Shown here: in pieces, positions 19,298 through 29,718 of the stretch
How positions within the stretch are numbered: position 1 is the first letter of the stretch
Layout: each line of letters begins with the position of its first letter
Assembly: GCA_023301505.1 (NCBI GenBank)
Contig: JALZUP010000001.1
Coordinates: 1-63,220 of the forward strand
Length of the DNA stretch: 63,220 bases
Direction: 5' to 3'
Source: Robiginitomaculum sp.
Lineage (GTDB): Bacteria > Pseudomonadota > Alphaproteobacteria > Caulobacterales > Maricaulaceae
Position numbers and translations under genes: made by a program
Notes under the pieces: generated by a model
What the model was told of the DNA's origin: nothing
The model's input: only the letters and a program-made list of their open reading frames with translations
The model's database searches: none

Positions 19298-19953
19298 TGG
19301 TCTATAGCGTCAAAGAAATATATTTGACCGTTCAAGGCGAGGGCGGGCAGACGGGTTTGCCGGCTGTGTTTTTGCGCTTTTCTGGCTGCAATTTATGGAC
19401 AGGCCGTGAGCAAGACCGCGCCAATGCCATTTGCAAATTTTGTGATACGGACTTTATCGGGACAGATGGGCCTGGCGGCTCATCTTTTGAAACCGCGCAA
19501 GAGCTAGCGCGCAGGGTTAAGGCTTACTGGCCGCATGCAAGCTCACATAATGACGACGAGCCAATTGGTCAGCCTTGGGTGGTGTGCACGGGCGGGGAGC
19601 CCTTATTGCAATTAGATAGCAAGCTTATCACAGCCTTACATCAGGCAGGATTTAAAATTGCCGTAGAAACAAATGGCACGCTTGCCGCGCCAAAAGGTAT
19701 TGATTGGCTCTGCGTTAGCCCAAAAGCAAATGCGCCGCTTAAACAGCGTAGCGGTGATGAGCTTAAATTGGTCTTTCCGCAAAAAGAAAACGCCCCGACT
19801 GATTTCGAGGCGCTTGATTTTGAGCGGTTTAGCTTACAGCCGCTCGATGATTTGCAGCAAATGGAACATGCAAAAGCCGCCTTTGATTATTGTCTGAATA
19901 ATCCAAAATGGCAGCTCAGCTTGCAAACCCATAAATGGATTCAAGTTCCTTAA
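19297..19953 (+). CDS. queE: 7-carboxy-7-deazaguanine synthase QueE (radical SAM)
   Basis: KEIYLTVQGEGGQTGLPAVFLRFSGCNLW...CKFCDTDF; WVVCTGGEPLLQ; overlaps queC by 1 nt. Confidence 0.95.
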   Translation: MVYSVKEIYLTVQGEGGQTGLPAVFLRFSGCNLWTGREQDRANAICKFCDTDFIGTDGPGGSSFETAQELARRVKAYWPHASSHNDDEPIGQPWVVCTGGEPLLQLDSKLITALHQAGFKIAVETNGTLAAPKGIDWLCVSPKANAPLKQRSGDELKLVFPQKENAPTDFEALDFERFSLQPLDDLQQMEHAKAAFDYCLNNPKWQLSLQTHKWIQVP

Positions 19954-20019
19954 TTATATAAGCCTCTAAGCATACAGGCTGTCTCATAAGCTAAGCCTAT
20001 GAGGAGGAAGAGCGTTGGC

Positions 20020-20625
20020 TTAATCGCTGATAGATTTCGCCAGACGTAGGGAAAATAAGTTTAGCGCGCGTTCGGCATCTTCCCATGTGCGTAAGCCAAT
20101 AGAATCACCTAGATTTCTTTCATACCATCCATATTCCGCTGCTCCCAACGTGTTGCCGCTTGCATCGACAAGTTGGCCTTCAACTGTGGCGCCGCCCAAA
20201 GCTCGGCTACTAAATGATAAATTTACTGATTTAGACAATTGGCGAGTTGTTGGCCGATTAGGACGCGCATCATCAATTGTAACCAGTAGTGTATAGGGGG
20301 CTGTGTCACTTACCCGTACGCCATTGGAGCTAAGGTCTTTAGTGAGCCTTTCTGATAAGCGTCCCATAAGGTCATCGAGTTCTTTTTGGCCGTAATGTCC
20401 ATTTCCTCTAAAGCCGTCATTCTGCCTAGACGCTCGTCCGCGATCTTCAAAAAATTCAGGCAAATTATCAGCGCGGTGCGCCATATCTTCGCTTAAAACC
20501 ACATTAATTTTAACCGCGCTATTTGCGGGCAAAGTTATTGTTTCTTGGAATTTAGTGTATGAATTGCCATAGGCGGTACTTGTGCCTAGGGCTAATGTCG
20601 CGGCTATTAATAATATTTTGCGCAT
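20020..20625 (-). CDS. Hypothetical exported protein
   Basis: Signal peptide; LLVTIDDARPNRPT-type periplasmic fold; no firm family. Confidence 0.55.
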   Translation of the reverse strand: MRKILLIAATLALGTSTAYGNSYTKFQETITLPANSAVKINVVLSEDMAHRADNLPEFFEDRGRASRQNDGFRGNGHYGQKELDDLMGRLSERLTKDLSSNGVRVSDTAPYTLLVTIDDARPNRPTTRQLSKSVNLSFSSRALGGATVEGQLVDASGNTLGAAEYGWYERNLGDSIGLRTWEDAERALNLFSLRLAKSISD

Positions 20626-20815
20626 AATAATTCCCGTTTTTGACCTATATTATCTAAGACAGTAGCACAAAATGAGGAGATTCTCAATCAAAGTGGGCCA
20701 TGCTCGCGTGATTGTGACAAGAGCATGAGGTAGCCATGCGGCGGGATGAGGCAATTAAGCACGACGCGCCGTTAGCGATATATCTTATCAGGGGATTTTA
20801 GGTGCTAGGTTGAGC

Positions 20816-21301
20816 CTAACGCAGGCGATCAATGAAGATTTCGAGTATGTTTGAAGAGGCTTCTGCAGCTCCAATTGTTGCTTCAAGCTCTGAGGCTTTA
20901 ATCTCTTTAGATAAGGTCACGACCTTACCGCCTAGATCTACGGCTTGGGTTGTCACAAGCAATACTTTGGAGGTTGTATCAAGCGCGCCATTGGTCACAT
21001 TCACGACGGTTTCGCCCGTGCGGTAGGCGCCTTTACCTGTATAGTAAATCGTCTTGCCAGCAAGCTTGCCCGTTCCAATCACGCTCTCGCCTGCAAATTT
21101 AGCGGTTCCTGCGATACCTTTAGCGGTATATTTCCCTGTATAATAGACACCTTTGACAGGCAGAGCGGCAACTTTGCCAGTCGCCTTGGCGACAGCGCAG
21201 CCTGTACTGAGTAGGCCAGCTATGGCGGTAAGAGTTACTACGCCATATTTTCCCAATTTTCCCATACCCAATTTTCCCATAGCGGGCTCCATATCCGACA
21301 C
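20816..21301 (-). CDS. Putative lipoprotein with GK/YYTGK repeats
   Basis: Lipobox LLSTGC; repeats YYTGKYTAKG, KFAGESVIGTGKLAGKTIYYTGKGAYRTGE. Confidence 0.6.
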   Translation of the reverse strand: MSDMEPAMGKLGMGKLGKYGVVTLTAIAGLLSTGCAVAKATGKVAALPVKGVYYTGKYTAKGIAGTAKFAGESVIGTGKLAGKTIYYTGKGAYRTGETVVNVTNGALDTTSKVLLVTTQAVDLGGKVVTLSKEIKASELEATIGAAEASSNILEIFIDRLR

Positions 21302-21428
21302 ACGCCTATAAGCGTAAATTCAATATCTTTCGAGAGCTTTATACAGCTATATAGTGAAAAATATGTGAAACAGCTAATTGATTCCAGCGTTAATGTCAGC
21401 GTCTCAGTTAAAAACCGCTAGCTAAAAA

Positions 21429-23480
21429 TCATCGGCTTTCTTGACGCCACGCCCAAGCAATAGACAGCGCGAATAGAATGAAGAAGAGTAAAATAGGCGC
21501 GAGGGGAACGCGTTTAGATGCGGTGACGTCATAGCGTTCATTATTGACAAGTCCCGCCCAATCGCTCCCGCCTGCATTTGAACCAATGCGCGTGCGGCGT
21601 AGGCCGGGCAGGGCGCTCACATCTTCTCCTGCAATGCTAATATGGCCATTACTGGCTGCGCTTAGCGGTGCGAGAAATTCAGATGTTGGCAAGAGCGTTG
21701 AAAATTCCTTGGGGTTTAGCGCCCCCGCCGCAGCGATAGCATGTAGCTCTGCGCTTTGGACTCGGTAACTGCCTTGCGTGCTAGCCTCGGTCTTGCCCTG
21801 ATATAAACCCGGCCCAACGCGCGTTAAATTTAGTGTGCCAGTCAGGCCGTCCGGAGTTATAATTTCTACAGACTGATCGGCGTCTTCGAGCGTTGTGCGC
21901 TCAACAGTCATAATGCCGTCGCTAATTTTAGCGCTCAGCTTTTCAGCCTCAAGGTCTGGCTCTCCCATTAGCCAATGAGCTAGCCGGCGAAATAATTCAT
22001 TATAAGGCCCGCCGCCTTCAAATCCTTTAGCCCATAGCCAAGCTTGATCTGACAATAGCAAAGCGACGCGGCCCTCGCCTGGACTATCTAAGACCAAGAG
22101 GGGACGATCATCAGGCGCGCTCATAAGCACATCACCGCCTAAAACATTGGCTTCAATCGTGCGAAACCAGCGGCCCCATATATCCGCCGCGCCATTATGA
22201 AATCCTGCCGTTATAGGATGGCGTTGTCCTTTATCTGTAAGCTCAGGGCTAAAGCCTTCTTCAAAGCTCTCTCCCGTTGGGCGAGCGGGTAACACACTGG
22301 CTAGCGGGCTAAGCGAGAGGCTTTGCGGGCTAGCAAAGGGCGGGCCTGCGGCGACAAGTAATGCCCCGCCATTATCAACATAGCGCGCAATATTTTGAAT
22401 GTAATAAGGCGAGAGAATATTGCGGCGACGATATTGGTCGAAGATAATCAGATCAAATTCTTCGACTTTTTCTTCAAATAATTCGCGTGTTGGGAAGGCG
22501 ATTAAAGAGAGCTCACGGCTCGTTGCGCCGACGCTTTTACCGGGGGGGCGTAAAATTGAAAACTGGACTAAATCTACAGACGGGTCTGATTTTAAAAGAT
22601 TTCTCCATGCCCGCCCTCCGCTATGCGGCTCGCCCGTAATGAGCAAAACACGTAGGCGGTCGCGAATGCCCGCAATCTCTTGGACAAAGACATTATTGAG
22701 CTGGGTTAGCTCTCCCTCAACGCCTTGGGCGATGATCTCGACTGTATTGCTCCCGCGCCTCTCCACTTTGACGGGGATGGATACTTTATCGCCAATGGGA
22801 ACATTAAATGTGTCTTGCACCTCACCATTTAGGCGGAGCTGAATGAGCGCCAAACTGCCTTCATGGCCGGGGTCATCGACAGTGATGTCAAAATCAACCG
22901 TCTCATCAACAAGGCCAAAGCGCGGCGCTGTAATGGCATTAAGACGCCGATCACGCGCTGTTTCACTGCCAACAATGAGGGCATGAAAGGGCGTATTGTC
23001 AGGCAGCAGGCCCTCTAAATCTGTAGGCAGGTCATGGACTTGCCCGTCAGTAATCGTAAATATACCTGCAATCCTATCGGCGGGCAGGTTGCTGACCCCG
23101 TCAATCAGTGTGCGGGTGAGCTGCGTGCCATCTTCGCTAGGGTCAATATTTAGCGTGATTAGCTCGACATTGTCCTGAGCCTTGATGGCGGCGGATAAGC
23201 CGCTGGTCAGCTCATTTGCGACCCGCTCGCGCTCGCCAATCTTCATGCTCTCCGAGCGGTCTGTAATCAGCAAAGCAATATCTGGTAAATATTGACGGTC
23301 TTCGGTGACCGATTGAGGGTTCATTAAAGCAATGCCAAGCACGGCGGCGGCAAAGGCGCGGGCTAGAAAACTGCGCAGCCGCGCGCGCCCTGTCGCGAGC
23401 GCGCTAATCAAGGCCAGCGCGACCAATATGGCAATCCATAGCGGCGCAATTAAGGGGTCAAAGGCGATAGATTGCTCCAT
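21429..23480 (-). CDS. Membrane-anchored VWA/glutamine-amidotransferase-like protein
   Basis: N- and C-terminal TM; DIALLITDRSESM VWA-like; LRVLLITGEPHSGGRAWR GATase-like; in MoxR cluster. Confidence 0.75.
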   Translation of the reverse strand: MEQSIAFDPLIAPLWIAILVALALISALATGRARLRSFLARAFAAAVLGIALMNPQSVTEDRQYLPDIALLITDRSESMKIGERERVANELTSGLSAAIKAQDNVELITLNIDPSEDGTQLTRTLIDGVSNLPADRIAGIFTITDGQVHDLPTDLEGLLPDNTPFHALIVGSETARDRRLNAITAPRFGLVDETVDFDITVDDPGHEGSLALIQLRLNGEVQDTFNVPIGDKVSIPVKVERRGSNTVEIIAQGVEGELTQLNNVFVQEIAGIRDRLRVLLITGEPHSGGRAWRNLLKSDPSVDLVQFSILRPPGKSVGATSRELSLIAFPTRELFEEKVEEFDLIIFDQYRRRNILSPYYIQNIARYVDNGGALLVAAGPPFASPQSLSLSPLASVLPARPTGESFEEGFSPELTDKGQRHPITAGFHNGAADIWGRWFRTIEANVLGGDVLMSAPDDRPLLVLDSPGEGRVALLLSDQAWLWAKGFEGGGPYNELFRRLAHWLMGEPDLEAEKLSAKISDGIMTVERTTLEDADQSVEIITPDGLTGTLNLTRVGPGLYQGKTEASTQGSYRVQSAELHAIAAAGALNPKEFSTLLPTSEFLAPLSAASNGHISIAGEDVSALPGLRRTRIGSNAGGSDWAGLVNNERYDVTASKRVPLAPILLFFILFALSIAWAWRQESR

Positions 23481-26275
23481 TACTCCCCCCCATCTAGCAG
23501 ATCTAAGGGGTTTCTAGGCACGTTGATGATGTCGCGCGGGCCTTCTAAATCAGTCGTGCCGCTATCGCCGAGCCGTTCGAGTAAGGCGGGAACGTGAACC
23601 TGATCGGCTTTGTAATTTCCAGATAGGACATACATGGCTAGATTAACGCCAAAGCGTTTGGCAAATTCGCGCTGGCGGGGCATGGTTTCTTCTAAGCTGC
23701 CGTAAAACTCACCATCACTTGAAATGGCCCAAGCACTTGCCCAATCATTTGAGCCTATGATGACACTGGCCACGCCATCGCGCGCGCCAATGCTTTCGGC
23801 ATCAACCCAGACTTGCCCATCAGCCCAGCGGCCCGGATATTTTTCAAGCAAGAAAAAAGACTTATTGAGGACATGGTCTTCAGGGACGGCTTTGAGCGTT
23901 GGAATGTCCAAAGATTTAGAAATATTGGCCAGCCCGGGATGCTGTGCGCCTAATCGCAGGGCGCGTTCGCCTTCATCTTGGGTGTCAAACACAACCGTTC
24001 CGCCGCTTTCCATATAGGCATTCACCGCTTTGCTGGCCGCGTCAGATAGCTCGGCGGCATCACGGGTTACGGGCCAGTAAATAAAGGGATATATAACAAG
24101 GCTATCCGTTTCAATATTGACGCCCCGCGGCTCGGCAGGTTCAACCGTTGTGCGGCGGGTCAGTTCTTCGCTTACCCCCTTCAGCCCGTCCGATGATTTG
24201 CGGTCAAGGCGGCTATCGCCCGTGACGACATAGGCAAAATGAAGCGCTAAGGCATCCGTTTCCACGCTGGCTGATTGCGCATGGGCGGGCGCTGGGCTCA
24301 CCCCATGCATTATCAGGCTTGCGCCAATTAAAGCTATTGCGGTGGTGCTAGCTATTTTGCGCTTTGGCAATAAGGCTCCAAAACGGCCTGTAAGCCAGAG
24401 CGCAATAATAGCATCAATAATCAACATAATAAGCCCAATCAGTAAGAGAGTAGCTGTCAAAGAGTGGCTCGTTTGGTCGCTATATTGCGCTTCTCTTAGG
24501 CCGTTTATCCCCGCTGTGCTTGATAAGGGGCTCATATCGCGCACAGTGTTAAGGGCTGTGCGGCGCGGCCCTTGGCGATACAGGCCCGGCAAATGGGTCT
24601 CGTCGAGTTTTACGCTGTCAAATGTGCCGTCTTGAACGGGCTGCGCGGTTAGCGGCGGCGCGCTTAGGCGGCCAAAGGCGTCAAGCGTGCGTTCTGCGCT
24701 CCATGAGCCGCCCGTCACAGTCGAGGAGGCTGGCGTGGCCCGCGCCATAGGCAAGATACGTTTAAGCATAGAGACATATAGTCCGCTAATCGCCAGATTA
24801 GACCATTCTGGGCCAGAGGTTACATGAAACAGGACAATTCTGCCTTGTCCGCGCACAGCAGATGTCACGATAGGCGACCCATCCGTCAGGCGCGCCCATG
24901 TGCGAATATCTGTTTGCGCGCCCGGCTGCGCCATGACTTGCTGGGTGACATTGATCTCTTCGGGAATGATTAAGCCGAAAAAGGGACTATCTTCTTCAAA
25001 AGGGGCAAGGTTTTGCGGGTCTTCCCATGTCAGCGCGCCGCCTAAAGCTCTGTCCCCAAAGCGTAAGTCGACGGGTAAAAGCTCATCAGAGCGTGCGGCA
25101 AGTTTTGGCCCTGCAAAGCGTATTAAAAGACCGCCATTATCGACAAATTCGGTAAGGGCGTCATCTTCAATGCGCGAATTATCAGACATAACGATAATGC
25201 TTGGCCCCAATGGGAGAAGATCGGAAATTTCGCCTTTAAAAATATCGGCATTTGGGCCTAAGGCTTTATCCACATAATAGACATCGGATAAAAGCGGCTG
25301 CGTATTATCTTCGCTGCCTTCTAATATGCCAACCACAGGGCGGCCCCAACTATCATCTAAAAGCTTGATGCTTCCAGCGCTATTACTGCCTTCGGGTCGG
25401 ATAAAGCTCACGCGGTTGCGCAGATCAGCGGGCAGTTCAAATTCAGCCTCTGCTTCGCTTTGTCCTGCGCCAAAATTAAGCTCTGCTTGGCCAATAACGC
25501 GTCCATCCGCGCCATAAGCAATCGCGGTTTGCTGGCGCACGCTATCGCTATCAAGGCGGTGATAGCTAATTCGAAATCCGTTCTGGCTCTCGGCAATCTC
25601 GCCTGCCAATAAAGGACGGCTTTCACTATTGGGCAGTAAAATTTCTGCTTGCGCGCCATCGGATAATTTTGCCGCAAGGGTTTGCGCTGCGCCGTAATTT
25701 ATGCCGCTAGAGAGCCAAATGACATTGGCGTCCCCAATGTCTAAATCTTCAATACGCTGCATGGCGGCTATGTGATCGGCGGGCAGAGGGGCAGGGTCTA
25801 ATAAAGCAAGCGCGTCAATTGCGGCTTGGGCGGGGCCAAAGATAACAGGCTCTTCTACAGCTTGTCCGGGGGCGTAGCTTGGCAGAAGCGCGACGCGTGA
25901 ATTATTGCGCCGTGCTTCATCAAGGCGGTCTTCGGCCTCGCGCGTGATCTGGCTCCAATTACTGGCCGCGCCATAACCATTATCGATAACCATGACGACA
26001 TCTCGCACGGTTTGCTCAGTATTGTTAAATAAGATAGGCCGCGCCAGAGCGACAGCAATAATCGCCATCATGGCCATACGAAACAGTAATAACCACCACG
26101 GCGTTTTATCGGGTGTCTCCTCTTCGGTGACAACATCGGCTAGAATACGAATGGGCGGAAAGGCTTGCTCTTTGGGGCGCGGCGGCGTGGCTTTCAATAT
26201 CCAATAGATGAGCGGCACGGCCAATAGACCTAGCAGTCCCAAAGGCGCTAAAAATGTCAAAGCTCCGAATTCCAT
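23480..26275 (-). CDS. BatA-type N-terminal / DUF4159 domain membrane protein
   Basis: N-term FGALTFLAPLGLLGLLAVPLIYWILKATPPRP; C-term DUF4159 (LVIYPFIYWPVTRDA...GGTVVFDTQDEG). Confidence 0.82.
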   Translation of the reverse strand: MEFGALTFLAPLGLLGLLAVPLIYWILKATPPRPKEQAFPPIRILADVVTEEETPDKTPWWLLLFRMAMMAIIAVALARPILFNNTEQTVRDVVMVIDNGYGAASNWSQITREAEDRLDEARRNNSRVALLPSYAPGQAVEEPVIFGPAQAAIDALALLDPAPLPADHIAAMQRIEDLDIGDANVIWLSSGINYGAAQTLAAKLSDGAQAEILLPNSESRPLLAGEIAESQNGFRISYHRLDSDSVRQQTAIAYGADGRVIGQAELNFGAGQSEAEAEFELPADLRNRVSFIRPEGSNSAGSIKLLDDSWGRPVVGILEGSEDNTQPLLSDVYYVDKALGPNADIFKGEISDLLPLGPSIIVMSDNSRIEDDALTEFVDNGGLLIRFAGPKLAARSDELLPVDLRFGDRALGGALTWEDPQNLAPFEEDSPFFGLIIPEEINVTQQVMAQPGAQTDIRTWARLTDGSPIVTSAVRGQGRIVLFHVTSGPEWSNLAISGLYVSMLKRILPMARATPASSTVTGGSWSAERTLDAFGRLSAPPLTAQPVQDGTFDSVKLDETHLPGLYRQGPRRTALNTVRDMSPLSSTAGINGLREAQYSDQTSHSLTATLLLIGLIMLIIDAIIALWLTGRFGALLPKRKIASTTAIALIGASLIMHGVSPAPAHAQSASVETDALALHFAYVVTGDSRLDRKSSDGLKGVSEELTRRTTVEPAEPRGVNIETDSLVIYPFIYWPVTRDAAELSDAASKAVNAYMESGGTVVFDTQDEGERALRLGAQHPGLANISKSLDIPTLKAVPEDHVLNKSFFLLEKYPGRWADGQVWVDAESIGARDGVASVIIGSNDWASAWAISSDGEFYGSLEETMPRQREFAKRFGVNLAMYVLSGNYKADQVHVPALLERLGDSGTTDLEGPRDIINVPRNPLDLLDGGE

Positions 26276-27156
26276 TATCGCCGCTCCAGACTAAACGCAT
26301 TATAGAGCGCGGTTAGAGCGCGAGTGGCGGGCTGATCTGTGTGATGGGTGATGACCGTCCAGCCCAAACGCGTGGCACTGTCGGCAATGGCGGCTTTATG
26401 AGCCTCAAATTTATCGCGATAAGCCTCTTGGGCTTTTTCGGCGCGGCCCACGATCAAAGGCTGTAAGAGCTTGCCACCCGGAAAGCTCATTTTCATGCGC
26501 CCGCGATAGGGAAAACTTTCTTCGGCGGGGTCAATCACATGAAGCATGACGCCTCTGGCTGGGCGGGCGCTAAAGCGGGCAAGCTGTTCTGTCCAAACGG
26601 CGGGGCTTTCTAGAAAGTCAGAGGCCAGCACCAGACGGGCATGAGGCGGAATGTCAGCGGATAGATGCTCTTTCTGGCCAGTGCTTGTGGCTAGGCTATA
26701 GGTGATTTGTTCAAGTCCCGCGCGGCCTGTACGCGGGCGTTCACTCTCGCCCAATACAGCGCAGCGCTCTCCTGCGCGCATCAATAAGGACGCCAGAGCC
26801 ATTAAAATTACGCTGGCCCGCTCTTGTTTGCTGGGTAGGGCTTTGTTGGAAGTCCAATCCATGCCTGAATTACCATCGCGCCACATCCAAACCGTATTGG
26901 CCGCTTCCCATTCTGTCTCGCGCACATAGAGATTATCGGCGCGCGCACTGCGTCGCCAATCAATGCGGTTGGCCGCGTCCGAGCTATCATAATTGCGATA
27001 TTGCCAAAACGTTTCGCCTTGCCCTGATCGGCGGCGACCATGTACGCCCTGCGCCACAATAGCAGCTACGCGCTCCGCTTCGGCCAAAAGAGGCGGGAAG
27101 GGCGCGGCGAGCGTTTCGGCATCACGCCGTAAGTTTAGGGCAGAGCGCGGCGCCAT
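26275..27156 (-). CDS. DUF58 domain protein
   Basis: GEGETFWQYRNYDSSDAANRIDWRRSARADNLYVRETE-type DUF58 motif. Confidence 0.9.
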   Translation of the reverse strand: MAPRSALNLRRDAETLAAPFPPLLAEAERVAAIVAQGVHGRRRSGQGETFWQYRNYDSSDAANRIDWRRSARADNLYVRETEWEAANTVWMWRDGNSGMDWTSNKALPSKQERASVILMALASLLMRAGERCAVLGESERPRTGRAGLEQITYSLATSTGQKEHLSADIPPHARLVLASDFLESPAVWTEQLARFSARPARGVMLHVIDPAEESFPYRGRMKMSFPGGKLLQPLIVGRAEKAQEAYRDKFEAHKAAIADSATRLGWTVITHHTDQPATRALTALYNAFSLERR

Positions 27157-28152
27157 TTAGCCAAGCGTCTTCGCAAGTTGGGCCGTAACGCTGTCAATTG
27201 TATGCCCTTCGGCCCGCGCGGCGAAAGAGAGCGCCATGCGGTGCTTTAGAACGGGTACGGCGAGGGCTTTGACATCATCTAGGCTTGGCGATAGGCGGCC
27301 ATCCATTAGCGCGCGGGCGCGCGAGGCTAGCATAAGGGCTTGGCCAGCCCGCGGGCCGGGGCCCCATGATACTGTCTTTTTGACAAATTCGCGTGTGGTT
27401 TGGTCGGGGCGTGCATCGCGCACGAGGCCAATGATGGCATCGACGACGTTATCGCCAATCGGCATTTTGCGCACAAGTTTTTGTAGCTCTTGGAGCTGTT
27501 TAGGCGTGAGCACTTTTTTGGCCTTGGCCTCGCCCGTTCCTGTTGTGGCGAGTAAGATTTTGCGTTCTGTATCTGCATCGGGATAGCCGACATCAATTTG
27601 GAACAAGAAACGGTCTAGCTGAGCTTCGGGTAGCGGATAGGTGCCTTCTTGCTCAATCGGGTTTTGCGTAGCCAGTACATGGAACGGAGCGGGTAGCTCA
27701 TGGCGCTCACCTGCGACCGTCACAAAATGCTCTTGCATGGCTTGCAAAAGAGCAGATTGCGTGCGCGGGCTGGCGCGGTTGATTTCATCTGCCATTAAAA
27801 GCTGAGTAAAGACGGGGCCAGGGATGAAGCGAAAGGCACGCTTGCCTGTCTTAGCTTCTTCGAGCACTTCAGAGCCGATAATGTCGGCGGGCATTAAATC
27901 TGGGGTGAACTGAATCCGTTTATTATCAAGCCCTGTTACCGCGCCTAATGTTTCCACCAAAAGCGTTTTCGCCAGTCCCGGCGCGCCGACAAGCAAGGCA
28001 TGACCGCCACATAATATGGCATTAAGCGTTAGGTCGACAACCTCCTCTTGGCCAATGACGACTTGTGCGATAGATTCGCGGGCGCTTTGTAATTTGGCTG
28101 TGGCTTTTTCGGCTGCCGCTTGTGTTGCTTTGTCAAGCGCCTGTGTGCTCAT
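27157..28152 (-). CDS. MoxR-family AAA+ ATPase
   Basis: LLVGAPGLAKT, LLMADEINRASPRTQSALLQAMQE, ATQNPIEQEGTYPLPEAQLDRF. Confidence 0.95.
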   Translation of the reverse strand: MSTQALDKATQAAAEKATAKLQSARESIAQVVIGQEEVVDLTLNAILCGGHALLVGAPGLAKTLLVETLGAVTGLDNKRIQFTPDLMPADIIGSEVLEEAKTGKRAFRFIPGPVFTQLLMADEINRASPRTQSALLQAMQEHFVTVAGERHELPAPFHVLATQNPIEQEGTYPLPEAQLDRFLFQIDVGYPDADTERKILLATTGTGEAKAKKVLTPKQLQELQKLVRKMPIGDNVVDAIIGLVRDARPDQTTREFVKKTVSWGPGPRAGQALMLASRARALMDGRLSPSLDDVKALAVPVLKHRMALSFAARAEGHTIDSVTAQLAKTLG

Positions 28153-28266
28153 AATGTTACGTCCTGATATAAAGATGAATCGTAGTCGTTAGTGTAGGTT
28201 AAAAATGAAGATGAAAGATAGCAGGCAGAATGTCCATCCAGCAATACATGAAAAAGTGGCTATATT

Positions 28267-28896
28267 ATGAGTAATAACGCGACTGTGAACGCCTCAAGCC
28301 AAAAGCCAGCTCCGCAAGGCTCTGATTTGTCGGCTATAATAGCGGCTGCCAAGGCGCAATCTTCTGGCGATGGCTTGCCGCCTGTCCATCTTTGGGAGCC
28401 TGAATTTTGCGGCCAAATGGACATGGTTATCAAATCTGACGGCAGTTGGTGGCATGATGGCACGCCTATTGGCCGTGAAAAACTCGTACAGCTTTTTTCG
28501 ACAATTTTGCGCAAAGATGAAGATGGGCAGCATTATCTGGTCACGCCTGTCGAAAAGATCGCCATTGAGGTTGAGCGCGCCGCCTTTATCGCGACGAAGC
28601 TGGACGTTACAGGGCGCGGTGATGAGCAAAAGCAAAATGTGTTTTTTACAACGAACCTTGCGGGCATTGTCGCGCTTGATGCAGACCACCCTGTGCGCGT
28701 TGATATAGAGCCGCAAACGGATAGGCCCTTGCCTTTTCTGGCTGTGCGGGGGCGTTTGGAAGCGCTTTTAACGCGGCCCGTCTTTTTTGAGCTTGCCGAA
28801 CTGGCAACAGAGCGCGAAACGCCAGATGGGCCTCAGCTTGGCATATGGAGCGCAGGGCAGTTTTTTCCGCTAGGCGCGTCTAATTCCCATATTTAA
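28267..28896 (+). CDS. DUF1285 family protein
   Basis: MVIKSDGSWWHDGTPIGREKLVQLFSTILRKDEDG...LVTPVEKIAIEVE. Confidence 0.85.
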   Translation: MSNNATVNASSQKPAPQGSDLSAIIAAAKAQSSGDGLPPVHLWEPEFCGQMDMVIKSDGSWWHDGTPIGREKLVQLFSTILRKDEDGQHYLVTPVEKIAIEVERAAFIATKLDVTGRGDEQKQNVFFTTNLAGIVALDADHPVRVDIEPQTDRPLPFLAVRGRLEALLTRPVFFELAELATERETPDGPQLGIWSAGQFFPLGASNSHI

Positions 28897-28956
28897 GTCT
28901 CATCTTTAGGTCTCATCTTTAGGTCTCATCTTTAAGTCTCATCTTTAAAACCTATC
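28892..28956 (+). repeat. Tandem 13-bp repeat, about 5 copies (TTTAAGTCTCATC)
   Basis: Four near-identical units differing at one position plus a degenerate fifth; covers the DUF1285 stop codon and spacer. Confidence 0.9.
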
Positions 28957-28997
28957 TTTCAGACTAAATTCATAAGACTGGGATTAGTCTGGTTTAA

Positions 28998-29663
28998 ATG
29001 ACCTATGCGATTCCAGATTTTGATGTGATTCCTGATTTTTTTGATCCGCTTGATTCCACAATGGATCTGTTTTTGCGGGCCTTGCATCCTATTGTGATTA
29101 CGGATGGCGCGGATGAGCAAAAGCGAGAAGGACAGCGCCGCGCTGCAGTACTTATCCCGCTGATTAATCGTGAGCAGGGGTGGCAGGTTTTGCTCACTAA
29201 ACGCCCTGAGACTATGCCTCGCCATCCGGGCCAGATTAGCTTTCCAGGCGGACGTATTGAGACAGGAGAGCGCGCCGTAGAAGCCGCGCTTCGCGAAACC
29301 TATGAAGAGGTCGGCATTAAGCCAAACCGCGTCCATGTTATTGGACGCCTTGATAGCTTTAATGCTGTTTCCGAATTTCGCGTCACGCCTTATGTCGGGG
29401 TCGTTGACCCCGCAGCGCCGATTATTCCTTGCGAGCGCGAAGTGGCGGAAAGCTTTGAAATCCCGCTTAAATTCTTTATGAACCCCGCCAATCATGTGCC
29501 GCGCATTATTGAGTATGACGGGCAAAAAGTGAAGCTGTGGGACATGCCATTTACGGATGAGAGCGGTAAACATCGTCATGTTTGGGGGATGACAGCTATG
29601 ATGCTTTATCGCCTTTATTCAAGGGCTTATGTGCGAGACTTTACTCATCCAGATAGTTTTTAG
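28998..29663 (+). CDS. NUDIX hydrolase, CoA pyrophosphatase-like
   Basis: GGRIETGERAVEAALRETYEEVGI Nudix box preceded by RPETMPRHPGQISFPGG. Confidence 0.9.
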   Translation: MTYAIPDFDVIPDFFDPLDSTMDLFLRALHPIVITDGADEQKREGQRRAAVLIPLINREQGWQVLLTKRPETMPRHPGQISFPGGRIETGERAVEAALRETYEEVGIKPNRVHVIGRLDSFNAVSEFRVTPYVGVVDPAAPIIPCEREVAESFEIPLKFFMNPANHVPRIIEYDGQKVKLWDMPFTDESGKHRHVWGMTAMMLYRLYSRAYVRDFTHPDSF

Positions 29664-29718
29664 CCAGATATATAATTCGGCTCTTTCACTGTCAGTGTTC
29701 TAAAGGCATAAGGGCTTT

